Shown: positions 15,882 to 23,880, numbered from the stretch's first letter. The stretch: 30,418 nt of DNA from Solimonas sp964507195 (GCA_964507195.1 CAZDPA010000029.1:1-30418); one strand, 5' to 3'. Made by a program: numbers and translations. Notes: generated by a model not told the origin, from the letters alone.

Positions 15882-17246
15882 TTACTTCGTGGCCTGCTTC
15901 TGCACGTTGGCCGGGTCGAAGTACGCATCCGGGAACGGGATTTCCTTGGTTTCCGGATCCTCGTTGTTCAGCGCCTGGGCCAGATAGCGGTTGTTCTGCA
16001 GATCGTAGATCGTCTCGATCGCCACGCCCGGGAACGGCTGGTCGTAGGCCTGGAAGGCATGGGCTTCCTGCCAGCGCCACAGCGAACCGCGACGGTCGTA
16101 AAGGTCGACCAGCGCGATCTGCCAGGTGTCCTCGTCGATATAGAAACGGCGCTTGGCGAAGATGTGGGTTGTCGTCGGCTTGACCTCGCCTTCCACAATC
16201 CAGACGCGATGCAGCTCGTAGCGTCCGAGATCCTGGTTGATGTGGCTCTTCTTGACGATGTCGGCGACCTTGTACTGGTCGCTGTGGATCCGGTACGAGT
16301 TGTACGGGATGAAGACTTCCTTCTTGCCNNNNNNNNNNCCGACGATCTTCCAGGTGTAGCGGTCGGTCGCGCCGTTGAAGGTGTCGGTCTGGTCGTTGGT
16401 GCGCAGACCGTCGGCCCCGGTGCCCGGATTGTCGTAAGCCACGTTCGGTGCGCGACGCAGACGGCGCTGGCCCGGGTTGTACTGCCAGGCGCGGCGCGGC
16501 TCCTTCACCTGGTCCATGGTTTCGTGGACGAGGGTGATCGTGCCGGCCAGACGCGGCGGCGTGGTGACGACCTGCAGGAAGTAGATGATGACGTTGTTCA
16601 GCGATTCCGGTGTCGCGCCCTTGCGGGTGTACGGGAACATCACGTCTTCGCGCAGCTTGACCAGATTGTAGCTGCCGGACGTCGTGACGGCGGCCTGGCT
16701 GTTCCAGCGCTGGCCGCTCTCGCCGCGATAGCGGACCTTGTGGTTCCACACCGGTTCGACGCCGCTCTTCGGAATCGGGAACGGGATGCCCATGATCGCG
16801 TTGACCATGGCTTCGCCGCCGCCGCCAAGTTCGGCCTTGATCGCATTGTTGTAGGTTGCCTCGTTGACGAAGTCCGGAAACGCCGCAGTGCGACGCGTCT
16901 GGAACACGTTCATCTTGTACGAGTCGGGATACTGGGCAAACATCGCCTTCTGGCCTTCGCTGAGCTTGGCCGCGTACTGCGCCATGTTGGCCTTGGTGAT
17001 CGTGAACTGCGGCTTGTCGTCCGGGAACGCGTCGCAGTAGCGGGTGCCGATGCCCTTGTAGCACGCCGGCGACTTGGTCAGACCACCATCCCAGGCCGGG
17101 ATGCTGCCATCGGCATTGCCGGCACGCTCGCCGCCCATCGGCGTCAGCGTGGTTTTCAATTTTGCCGCTTCATCCGCGCTGACTTTTGCGAGGGCAGGAA
17201 CCGCCGCAAACATCATGGCCAATGCGAGGCACGATGCATATTTCAT
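15882..17246 (-). CDS. DUF1329 exported protein, with assembly gap
   Basis: The start is the ATG at 17246, preceded by GGAGGAG at 7 nt; an upstream in-frame ATG at 17261 overlaps that ribosome site and is rejected. The signal peptide MKYASCLALAMMFAAVPALA is cleaved before KVS, leaving a periplasmic protein of about 434 aa. Landmarks of the family are LTPMGGERAGNADGSIPAWDGG near the N-terminus, PRRAWQYNPGQRRLRRAPN in the middle, and KKEVFIPYNSY, RYELHRVWIVEG and AKRRFYIDEDTW in the second half, which resembles LolA/LolB-like lipoprotein-binding folds. DUF1329 genes often stand beside DUF1302 and RND-exporter genes in hydrocarbon- and steroid-degrading proteobacteria; none is visible here. Function is unproven. 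Ten N lie between WKIV and GKKE. Confidence 0.88.
   Translation of the reverse strand: MKYASCLALAMMFAAVPALAKVSADEAAKLKTTLTPMGGERAGNADGSIPAWDGGLTKSPACYKGIGTRYCDAFPDDKPQFTITKANMAQYAAKLSEGQKAMFAQYPDSYKMNVFQTRRTAAFPDFVNEATYNNAIKAELGGGGEAMVNAIMGIPFPIPKSGVEPVWNHKVRYRGESGQRWNSQAAVTTSGSYNLVKLREDVMFPYTRKGATPESLNNVIIYFLQVVTTPPRLAGTITLVHETMDQVKEPRRAWQYNPGQRRLRRAPNVAYDNPGTGADGLRTNDQTDTFNGATDRYTWKIVXXXXGKKEVFIPYNSYRIHSDQYKVADIVKKSHINQDLGRYELHRVWIVEGEVKPTTTHIFAKRRFYIDEDTWQIALVDLYDRRGSLWRWQEAHAFQAYDQPFPGVAIETIYDLQNNRYLAQALNNEDPETKEIPFPDAYFDPANVQKQATK
16329..16338. other. Assembly gap (10 N) inside the DUF1329 gene
   Basis: On the gene strand the flanks read ATC GTC GG, then N10, then GGC AAG AAG. Merging the repeated GG gives V-G-K-K, the continuous reading expected for the family, so probably nothing is missing. 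Confidence 0.95.
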
Positions 17247-17322
17247 GGTTTTCTCCTCCACTTTGAAGGACTACCTTAGTGCAGTTTCGAGCTGCAATCC
17301 AAGCGTAATTCCTACCTACATG

Positions 17323-17778
17323 TTAAACCGGCTTGCGCAAGCGAACTCCCGGCGCCCCATCTTCGTAATACGCCGTCAGCGTCGCGTGCTCCTGATAACC
17401 CAGGCGCGCATACAATGCGCGCGCGCCTGCGTTGTCGACACGCACTTCGAGACTCATGCCGCGGCGTCCTTCGCGTCGCGCCATTTTCTCCGCCGCCTCG
17501 ATCAGGCGCCGACCCAGTCCCAGATTACGCTGCCGCGGATCAACCGCGACTGAATAGATCCTCGCCCAACTGCTGTTCCGGCGCAGCAAGAGGATCAATG
17601 CCCCTGCAACCAGCCCCCCCACCTCCGCGACCAGCACGCGTGCGCTGTCCGCATCCAGAAAATATCGCACACTCCGGGCCGACATGCGGTCCGAGGTGAA
17701 ACCCGACTCCAGTGCGAGGATGGCGTTGATATCCCGCCGCCGGCCGGGCCGGACGGTCGCGGCCGGCCCGGCGGTCAT
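17323..17778 (-). CDS. GNAT-family N-acetyltransferase, coupled to the ATP-grasp gene
   Basis: The 151-aa product starts at an ATG at 17778 that overlaps the TGA of the preceding ATP-grasp gene (ATGA, four shared bases), a sign of translational coupling. It is a single RimI-like GNAT domain: the acetyl-CoA loop is in SVAVDPRQRNLGLGRRLIEAA (Q-x-x-G-x-G/R pattern), and the C-terminal part has SLEVRVDNAGARALYARLGY. In many bacteria the GNAT partner of RLAN-type ATP-grasp proteins is fused to a C39-like peptidase domain; this one ends after the acetyltransferase. It probably acetylates an amine on the product or substrate of the ligase, such as an amino group of a peptide. The target is unknown. 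Confidence 0.88.
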   Translation of the reverse strand: MTAGPAATVRPGRRRDINAILALESGFTSDRMSARSVRYFLDADSARVLVAEVGGLVAGALILLLRRNSSWARIYSVAVDPRQRNLGLGRRLIEAAEKMARREGRRGMSLEVRVDNAGARALYARLGYQEHATLTAYYEDGAPGVRLRKPV

Positions 17779-19235
17779 GACCGCGTTCGCGCCTCGAGCC
17801 GCTGGATGAAGTACTCCATCACCTTGCGGTACAGCGCCTCGCGCAGGACCAGATCCTCGATGCCGTGGTCGATGTTCGGGTTGTCGTTGACCTCGATGAC
17901 CTTGACGACCTTGCCGAACTGCTTGAGATCGACGCCATACAGGCCGCTGCCGACCGCACGCGCCGCCTGCACGCCGATGTTGATGACGGCCTTGGGTACG
18001 AGATCCAGCGGCACGGTTTCGTGGTTGCCCTCGACCTTGGCGCCTGTAGCGCCACGCATGACCACCTGCCAGTGGTCCTTGGCCATGAAATAGCGGCAGG
18101 CGTACAGCGGCTCGCCGTTGAGCACACCGACGCGCCAGTCGTAGTCGGTCGGCTCGAAGCTCTGGCCGATGATCAGATCCGAGCGCTCCAGCATGTCGCT
18201 GGCCTTGTCGCGCAGCTCGGCGGCGGTCTCGACCTTGATCACACCCCTGGAAAACTGCGAATCCGGCTGCTTGAGCACACAAGGGAAACCCAGCTCGTAG
18301 GCGGCCTGCTTGAGGTTGCGCGAGTGGATCAGCACGGTCTTGGGCTGCGGAATCCGGTGCCGCTCCATGAGCTGCGCGAGGAACACCTTGTTCGCGGCGC
18401 GCAGAATCGACACCGGGTCATCGACGACGACCAGACCTTCGCGTGCCGCCCGGCGTGCAAAACGATAGGTATGGTGATTGACCGCCGTGGTTTCGCGGAT
18501 GAACAGCGCATCGAACTCGGCGACATGGCCGTAATCGCTCTTGTCGAGGAATTCGACTTCGAAGCCGAGATCCTCGGCCGCGCGCTCGAACAGCTTGAGC
18601 GCGCGCGCATTCGACGGCGGCTCCTTTTCCTCGTCATTGACCAGAATTGCGAGGTCGTAGCGCGCCGATTCCTGCCGGCGGCGCGGACTGCGCTTGCGCG
18701 AAAGATAGTCGCGCGCGGCTTCATACATCAGCTCCAGGTGCGACGGCGGCACTTCACCCAGCGCAATCGGACCCACTGAATCGACCCGCCACTCATCGCC
18801 TCGATAGACGAACTTGACCTGCAGCAGCGGCGACGGGAACAGATTGAACAGTGCACGCGCCAGGCGCTCATGGCGCTTGGCGAGGCTGCGGCCGAAGTAC
18901 ACGTTCATCACGTACTCGCCGGAGCCGATGCGTGCCAGCGATTGCTGGATCAGTTCCTCAATTTCCTCGTTGAGGATGCGGTGCGAGTCGGCAAGCTTGA
19001 GATCCTGGATGGTCGTGATGTCGGGCAACGGCTTGTGGCCGCGCGCGCCGGCGAGCAGGGACACGTAGTAGCCGGTCGATTGATATGCGAAGGAACGGCA
19101 CAGGTTGTAGATGCGCGCCAGCCGCGCACGCGTGTGCAGTTCATGGGTCAGGTAGTCCCACGCGGTCACCACGACAATGCCGGGAATATCGACGGGCCAG
19201 TCGGCGGGTTGATCGACAACAATAATGCCGCTCAT
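17775..19235 (-). CDS. RimK-like ATP-grasp ligase with N-terminal RLAN domain
   Basis: The start chosen is the ATG at 19235, with AGGGG six nt upstream; the reading upstream to 19352 encodes an arginine/serine-rich stretch unlike the family. The 486-aa product has an N-terminal domain (about residues 1-170: MSGIIVVDQPADWP, VVTAWDYLT, YYVSLLAGARGHKPLPDI) of the RLAN type, then a linker, then an ATP-grasp domain (about 215-475) with KVFLAQLMERHRIPQP, PCVLKQPDSQFSRGVIKV and the metal-binding EVNDNPNIDHGIED. ATP-grasp enzymes of the RimK branch join an amino acid to a carboxylate through an acyl-phosphate. Comparative genomics has proposed that RLAN proteins with GNAT partners make small peptides or peptide tags; the product is not established here. 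It overlaps the GNAT gene. Confidence 0.9.
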   Translation of the reverse strand: MSGIIVVDQPADWPVDIPGIVVVTAWDYLTHELHTRARLARIYNLCRSFAYQSTGYYVSLLAGARGHKPLPDITTIQDLKLADSHRILNEEIEELIQQSLARIGSGEYVMNVYFGRSLAKRHERLARALFNLFPSPLLQVKFVYRGDEWRVDSVGPIALGEVPPSHLELMYEAARDYLSRKRSPRRRQESARYDLAILVNDEEKEPPSNARALKLFERAAEDLGFEVEFLDKSDYGHVAEFDALFIRETTAVNHHTYRFARRAAREGLVVVDDPVSILRAANKVFLAQLMERHRIPQPKTVLIHSRNLKQAAYELGFPCVLKQPDSQFSRGVIKVETAAELRDKASDMLERSDLIIGQSFEPTDYDWRVGVLNGEPLYACRYFMAKDHWQVVMRGATGAKVEGNHETVPLDLVPKAVINIGVQAARAVGSGLYGVDLKQFGKVVKVIEVNDNPNIDHGIEDLVLREALYRKVMEYFIQRLEARTRS

Positions 19236-19505
19236 TGAGCCCCTGAAGGATTCAGCATTTGATGTATGCGGGAAGTTTGGTGCAATCGCTTCCCGGCTCG
19301 TTGGCGACCTTGTCGAAGCGCTGCGTCGGCATCGTAGGCAAGCAGCGCGCAAATGTCTAAGGCTCTCCGAATAAGTCAGCCCATCACTCCCCGGAAAGCG
19401 GGAAGGTCGACGTCTTCGGCGTTTCCGTGACGGCGCGCTGCTGACAGGCCGGGGGGTGACGACATACTCTTACGGAGCCTTGGGCTTTTCGGGAGGAGAG
19501 GACCG
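19236..19505. other. Divergent intergenic region between ATP-grasp and FecR-SPOR genes
   Basis: I see no supported gene in these 270 bp. A hairpin with arms CGGGAAG (19269-19275) and CTTCCCG (19289-19295) lies 34-60 bp upstream of the ATP-grasp start. The rightward promoter candidate is listed separately. Confidence 0.5.
19441..19468 (+). promoter_or_regulatory. Candidate sigma-70 promoter for the FecR-SPOR gene
   Basis: CTGACA (19441-19446) and CATACT (19463-19468) are separated by 16 bp, giving five and four matches to the consensus hexamers. The predicted start of transcription would be about 30 nt before the coding start. Confidence 0.35.
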
Positions 19506-20636
19506 GTGATGATCGGATCTGGAGCAGCACGGCGGGCAATGGTCCTCGGTACGGCGCTCATGTCCGCGCTGAGCACAGGGGCGGTCGCCGCACAGCAGCG
19601 TGTACTCGACGTGAGCCGGATCAGCGGCGAGGCCGATCTGATCCGTAGCGACCGCGTCGCCAGCCTGCGTCCCTCGGACACTGTGCAGGCCGGAGATGAG
19701 GTTCGCACCGGCAACGGCGGTCATCTCGGGCTGCAGCTGTCGCCGGTCGGCCAGATCACGCTGGGACGCAACAGCCGGCTGATCGTTCACAGCATCGAAG
19801 CTGTCGATCCTCCCGCACGCATGGGCCTTGCACGGCTGGTGGTCCACAGCGGCAGCGCAAAACTCGACAGTCGTGGCAGCAGCAATCTGCCGCCGGCCGA
19901 CATCCGCCTCAACGTCGGGACACTGCGTGTCCGCATCTTCGGCGCAGCGGTGTTGATTGATCGCGGCAGCGGCGGCGACGAGGTCTGCCTGCTGGGTGGC
20001 GCAGTCGAACTGCAGGGGCCGAGCGGGCCACTGCGGCTCGACGATGTCGGCAGCTGCGTGCGCGGCACCGAATCGGGGGTTGCCGTGCTTGATCCTCACG
20101 CTGCCGGGTCCATCACAGCGCGCCTAGCGCTGACCGCATTTCCGGGCGACCCGACAGATGAGGCCTTGCACACCGACGTAGTCGACGACCGTCTCGCATT
20201 TGGCTATGCCGCCCCCCCGGGATTGCAGGCCAAAGCCGACGTCACGCCGGCTGCCACCCCCAAGCCCGCGAAGACGGTTGCAGCCGAAGCCGCCCGGTCC
20301 GCGCCGCCCGCAGCCGCAGCCACCGATGACACTCCGCGCTTCACCCCTTACACCTCCTCGGCCACCGTCAGCACCGACGGCGAAGTGCGCCTGACGCCTG
20401 CCGCCTGGACCATCGTCCTCGCTTCTGTCGCCAACGCCGAGCGGGCGAGCGAGGAAGCTGCGCGCCTGCGCAAGACCGGGATCGACGCGCAGGTGATCGA
20501 AGCGCAACGCAACGGTGCGAAAACCTGGCGCATCGTCAGCGGCGCCTATCCGGGCAAGCAGAACGCGCAGGCCGATCTGCGCGATATACGCAAACGCCGC
20601 GGCCTCGGCGACGCGTGGCTGACCCAACTGCCGTGA
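19506..20636 (+). CDS. FecR-domain protein with C-terminal SPOR domain
   Basis: The 376-aa reading begins with GTG at 19506 or ATG at 19509, both behind AGGAG. A signal peptide (ARRAMVLGTALMSALSTGAVAA) is cleaved before QQR. Residues about 40-170 form a FecR-type domain (DVSRISGEADLIRSD, DTVQAGDEVRTGNGGHLGLQL, GQITLGRNSRLIV), here with no membrane anchor and no sigma/anti-sigma partner, so it is likely a periplasmic sensor or scaffold. A low-complexity Pro/Ala linker covers about 240-285. Residues about 300-376 (WTIVLASVANAERASEEAARL, RIVSGAYPGKQNAQADLRDI) match the SPOR fold, which binds peptidoglycan glycans stripped of stem peptides at division sites. The combination suggests a septum- or wall-associated FecR protein. 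Monocistronic as far as can be seen. Confidence 0.83.
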   Translation: MMIGSGAARRAMVLGTALMSALSTGAVAAQQRVLDVSRISGEADLIRSDRVASLRPSDTVQAGDEVRTGNGGHLGLQLSPVGQITLGRNSRLIVHSIEAVDPPARMGLARLVVHSGSAKLDSRGSSNLPPADIRLNVGTLRVRIFGAAVLIDRGSGGDEVCLLGGAVELQGPSGPLRLDDVGSCVRGTESGVAVLDPHAAGSITARLALTAFPGDPTDEALHTDVVDDRLAFGYAAPPGLQAKADVTPAATPKPAKTVAAEAARSAPPAAAATDDTPRFTPYTSSATVSTDGEVRLTPAAWTIVLASVANAERASEEAARLRKTGIDAQVIEAQRNGAKTWRIVSGAYPGKQNAQADLRDIRKRRGLGDAWLTQLP

Positions 20637-20785
20637 GCCTGCGCACCTCGCCATCTGAAGCCCGGGACACCTGCTACTGAAGCGCCAGCATTGAGCGTCG
20701 GCGCAGCCAAGGTATGTCCCTGCGGCAGGTCTAGAATCGAGCGATACAGCAGCTGCAGATCTGCGCTCGAAACCGGAAGCTCCGC

Positions 20786-21277
20786 ATGACCCAGAACCGA
20801 TTGTCGCGTGCCGTCAACGTGTTTGAACGCCTGCCCACACCCCTGGCGGGTCGCGCGACCTCACTGCTGTTCAACTCCCAAGTGCGCTTTGCCGGTACCG
20901 CCGGCCTGCGCTTTGAATCGCTGAGCGCAGAACGCGCCGTGGTGATTGCGAAGAACCGGCGCAAGGTGCAGAACCATATTGGTGGCGTTCACGCGGCGGC
21001 GATGGCCTTGCTCGCGGAAACCGCGACCGGCGCAGTGTTCGGCATGAATGTGCCGGACCACGCCTTGCTGCTGCTCAAGACCATGCACATCGACTATCTG
21101 CAGCGGGCGCACGGCACGCTACGCGCGGTTGCCACGCTGACGCTGGCAGACCGTCAGCGCATTGCCGGCGAAGAGCGCGGCAGCCTCGTGGTGCCGGTGA
21201 TCGTCACCGACCAGTCCGGCGCTGAGCCGATCCGCTGCGAAATGACCTGGGCCTGGCTGCCGAAAAAGAAGTCCTGA
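20786..21277 (+). CDS. DUF4442 hotdog-fold thioesterase-like protein
   Basis: The 163-aa product starts at 20786 with GGAAG six nt upstream. The segment KVQNHIGGVHAAAMALLAETATG looks like the central hotdog helix with its preceding Asn/His-Gly turn, and TMHIDYLQRAHGTLRAVATL and VVPVIVTDQSGAEPIRCEMTWAWL fit the surrounding strands. This matches DUF4442, which is related to PaaI-type acyl-CoA thioesterases. A substrate cannot be named. It converges on the CorA-like gene with only 25 bp between the stops and no clear terminator. Confidence 0.82.
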   Translation: MTQNRLSRAVNVFERLPTPLAGRATSLLFNSQVRFAGTAGLRFESLSAERAVVIAKNRRKVQNHIGGVHAAAMALLAETATGAVFGMNVPDHALLLLKTMHIDYLQRAHGTLRAVATLTLADRQRIAGEERGSLVVPVIVTDQSGAEPIRCEMTWAWLPKKKS

Positions 21278-21302
21278 GCTTTCAGCGGGGGGCCTTCGCA
21301 GG

Positions 21303-22265
21303 CTAGAACAGCCGCTTGCGCTTGAAGTACAGAATCAGGCCGAGGGCGATCACGGCGAGCAGACCGAGTACGCCGTAGTAGCCGTAGTGCCAGCGCAGTT
21401 CGGGCATGTTGTCGAAATTCATGCCGTAGACACCGACGATGAAGGTCAACGGGAAAAAGATCGCTGACAACACCGTCAAAGCCTGCATAACCCGATTGGT
21501 TTTGTAGGCCACCGCCGCGAAGTGCAGCTGCACCGCGGCTTCGAGATCGCGCTCCAGCCCGCTGGCATGTGCGAGCACACGGGAAACGTGCTCGCTGATG
21601 TTGCGATGCCGCACTTCTTCCGTCTGCTTCCAGGCGAAGCGCGTGTTGCGATGCCATGCATCCAGCGCCTCGATCTGGTTCTCGCACAGCGATTCGAGCC
21701 GCCGCGCCTCACGCCGGCCGGTCAGCAGATCGCGCCAGTCATGTTCCATGCCACGGGTATCGAGCAGGGTGTCCTGCAGATGGGTCAGGTGCTGGTCCAT
21801 CGGCGCACGGATGCGCAGATAGCGATCGACCATCGTGTCGACCATCATGAACGCGAGGCGCAATGGCGAGCTGGGGCATTTGAGCCGACCGTCCAGTATG
21901 CGTTCGCGCACGCGCAGGATGCTGACATTGTCGACTGCGCGCACCGTGACCAGCATGCGATCGAAGATGAAGAATGCGGCGACGCGGGTTTCGATCGGAA
22001 ACGGAACATCCTTGGGACCGAATCCTTCAAAAATCAGCATGTCGTATTCGGCCGTGTGGTCGAAGAACGATGGATGCTGCGGGTTCATGCTGTCTTCGAC
22101 GTGCTGTGGATCGATAGTAACCCCCAGCCTGGCCCCGACCCATTCTGCCCAGGCGCCGGCCTGGCTGCGTTCGAAGTCGGCCCAGACAAAACCGTCTTTC
22201 GGCATCGGCGCGTCCGCAGCGAGGCGGCTGACGCCGTGGCCGTTCACGATGTGATAGAGATCCAT
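21303..22265 (-). CDS. CorA-like divalent cation transporter (ZntB/CorA family)
   Basis: The 320-aa product has the CorA plan: an N-terminal cytoplasmic alpha/beta domain (about 1-150), long helices (about 150-255, QDTLLDTRGMEHDWRDLLTGRR), and two C-terminal membrane segments. The first membrane segment ends in the selectivity motif Tyr-Gly-Met-Asn (Met282) followed by FDNMPEL; the second is GYYGVLGLLAVIALGLILYF with a basic tail KRKRLF. GMN supports Mg2+, Co2+ or Zn2+ transport as a homopentamer. Which ion is moved cannot be told; the sequence is annotated as either CorA or ZntB in relatives. No Shine-Dalgarno is visible before the ATG at 22265. Instead a 7-bp hairpin ends one nt upstream. 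Confidence 0.9.
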   Translation of the reverse strand: MDLYHIVNGHGVSRLAADAPMPKDGFVWADFERSQAGAWAEWVGARLGVTIDPQHVEDSMNPQHPSFFDHTAEYDMLIFEGFGPKDVPFPIETRVAAFFIFDRMLVTVRAVDNVSILRVRERILDGRLKCPSSPLRLAFMMVDTMVDRYLRIRAPMDQHLTHLQDTLLDTRGMEHDWRDLLTGRREARRLESLCENQIEALDAWHRNTRFAWKQTEEVRHRNISEHVSRVLAHASGLERDLEAAVQLHFAAVAYKTNRVMQALTVLSAIFFPLTFIVGVYGMNFDNMPELRWHYGYYGVLGLLAVIALGLILYFKRKRLF

Positions 22266-22266
22266 G

Positions 22267-22289
22267 TGCAGACATTAGCAGCGTCTGCA
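22267..22289 (-). promoter_or_regulatory. Inverted repeat abutting the CorA-like start codon
   Basis: TGCAGAC (22267-22273) and GTCTGCA (22283-22289) are perfect arms with a 9-nt spacer, ending one nt before the ATG on the minus strand. It could be an operator or an RNA hairpin covering the ribosome-binding zone. Confidence 0.42.
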
Positions 22290-22383
22290 ACGGCGTACAG
22301 CCCGGGCGCCTGGATCGCACACGCCCCGGCTGCCATCTGTACCCTGTTTCCCCCGCCAAGCCGTCATCCAGAGAGCCTCGCTC

Positions 22384-23514
22384 ATGTCCCGCCACTTCAA
22401 ATCCGTCGATCCCGACGGCCTGCTCGAATACTCGGTGGTGTTTTCCGATCGCGCAGTCAATCACATGTCGAACCTGTTCCAGCAGGCGATGCGCGACATC
22501 TCGGCGACGCTCAAGCAGGTCTACAAGGCCGAAGCCGTCGCTATCGTTCCGGGTGGTGGTTCGTTCGGCATGGAATCCATTGCGCGTCAGCTCGCGACCG
22601 ACCAGCACTGCCTGGTCATCCGCAATGGCTGGTTCAGCTATCGCTGGTCGCAGATTTTCGAGATGGGGCACATTCCGGCGCGCGAGACCGTGCTCAAGGC
22701 CTTGCCTGCCGGCGCCGACGCGCAGGCACCGTTCGCGCCACCGGCCATCGAGCTCATCGAGGAAACCATTCATCGCGAAAAACCGGCACTGGTGTTCGCC
22801 GCGCATGTCGAAACCGCGTCCGGCATCATCCTGCCCGACGGTTATCTGCAGCGCGTCGCTGCCGCCGTGCATGCGCACGGCGGTCTGTTCGTACTCGACT
22901 GCGTGGCTTCCGGTGCAATCTGGGTCGACATGCAGGCCTGCGGCATCGATGTGCTGCTCACCGCACCGCAGAAAGTCTGGAGTTCGACGCCCTGCGCCGC
23001 ACTGGTGATGCTCAGTGCCGCCGCGCAAGCCCGCGTCGAGCAGAGCCAGAGCAGCAGCTTCGCCGCCGATCTGAAGAAATGGCTGCAGATCATGCAGGCC
23101 TATGAGGGCGGTGCGCATGCCTATCACGCGACGATGCCGACGGCTGGCCTGCTGCAGCTGCGGGACATGATGAACGACACGCTCGCCTGCGGGCTTGAAA
23201 CCCTGCGTAGCGCGCATTGGGAACTCGGCGCAAAGGTCCGCGCGATGCTTGCAAGCCACGGCTACCCGAGTGTTGCCGCGCCGGGTTTCGAAGCGCCCGG
23301 CGTCGTCGTGTCGTATACCAGCGACGCCGACGTCAGCAATGGAAAGAAATTCGCCGCGCAGGGGCTGCAGGCCGCGGCGGGTGTCCCGCTGATGTGCGGC
23401 GAACCCAAGGACTTCCGCAGCTTCCGCATCGGCCTGTTCGGCCTCGACAAGCTCAAGGATGTCGATGGCACTGTCGCGCGACTTCAGGCGGCCGTCAGCC
23501 GGCTTGGCACCTGA
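22384..23514 (+). CDS. Class-V aminotransferase (alanine-glyoxylate / serine-pyruvate type)
   Basis: The 376-aa product is a fold-type I PLP enzyme. It has VPGGGSFGMESIARQL for cofactor phosphate binding (about residues 56-71), HVETASGIILP, Asp172 in FVLDCVASGAIWVDMQACGIDVLL (pairs with the pyridine nitrogen) and the Schiff-base Lys197 in TAPQKVWSSTP, 25 residues later as usual. The relatives transfer an amino group between alanine or serine and glyoxylate or pyruvate. The conserved SQKG of the family is changed to PQKV here, so the exact substrate pair is open. It starts 118 bp from the divergent CorA-like gene and is followed, 71 bp on, by the small exported protein. Confidence 0.87.
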   Translation: MSRHFKSVDPDGLLEYSVVFSDRAVNHMSNLFQQAMRDISATLKQVYKAEAVAIVPGGGSFGMESIARQLATDQHCLVIRNGWFSYRWSQIFEMGHIPARETVLKALPAGADAQAPFAPPAIELIEETIHREKPALVFAAHVETASGIILPDGYLQRVAAAVHAHGGLFVLDCVASGAIWVDMQACGIDVLLTAPQKVWSSTPCAALVMLSAAAQARVEQSQSSSFAADLKKWLQIMQAYEGGAHAYHATMPTAGLLQLRDMMNDTLACGLETLRSAHWELGAKVRAMLASHGYPSVAAPGFEAPGVVVSYTSDADVSNGKKFAAQGLQAAAGVPLMCGEPKDFRSFRIGLFGLDKLKDVDGTVARLQAAVSRLGT

Positions 23515-23585
23515 GCCATGCGCTGAGGTATTGTCTGTGTCCCTTCCCTGGCTCGTGCAATCGGGCCACAAGCCTGGAGTTGCCC

Positions 23586-23861
23586 ATGAATAAGCTGAGC
23601 GGATTGTTCTGCGTGTTTGCTCTTGCCCTGCCTGCTTCTGCGGCACTGGCCGGGGACGATGCCGTAGCCAAGGCGCTCAAGGAGCTCGACGGCAAGCGTG
23701 CCACCGTGGTGCTCGCCTCGGGCACCGAACTGACCGGCAAGGTCGCGAATCCGACGGCCGACAGCGTCAAGCTGGTTGAACTCAGCAACAAGGATTTCTA
23801 CGACGCCGTCGTCGATCTGGATCACGTGCAGGCGGTGGTCTATCGCGCCCGCGGCGAGTGA
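23586..23861 (+). CDS. Small exported protein with Sm-like beta-barrel pattern
   Basis: The 91-aa product starts at the ATG at 23586 with GGAG six nt upstream. MNKLSGLFCVFALALPASAALA is a clear signal peptide, with cleavage before GDD. The mature part of about 69 residues has LDGKRATVVLASGTELTGKV, resembling the Sm1 motif of LSm/Hfq proteins (strand, turn with S/N-G, strand ending in G), and later YDAVVDLDHVQAVVYRARG, resembling Sm2. An Sm fold outside the cytoplasm would not be an ordinary RNA chaperone. I do not recognise a named family. Its stop lies 19 nt before the earliest plausible start of the methyltransferase gene, so the two are probably one operon. Confidence 0.75.
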   Translation: MNKLSGLFCVFALALPASAALAGDDAVAKALKELDGKRATVVLASGTELTGKVANPTADSVKLVELSNKDFYDAVVDLDHVQAVVYRARGE

Positions 23862-23880
23862 GTCTCGGCAGCGGGGTCCG

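Noticed and set aside
19236..19505. Possible small gene in the longest mixed intergenic stretch near the FecR gene
   Set aside because: No frame combines a ribosome site, start and protein-like composition; only short hairpins and a promoter candidate are seen.
20637..20785. Possible stem (GCGCC/GGCGC) after the FecR-SPOR gene as terminator
   Set aside because: The stem is only 5 bp with a long loop and no T-tract.
22027..23646. 539-codon minus-strand frame spanning the CorA-like and aminotransferase genes
   Set aside because: It covers two genes with clear catalytic or selectivity motifs in other frames and crosses their divergent promoter region.
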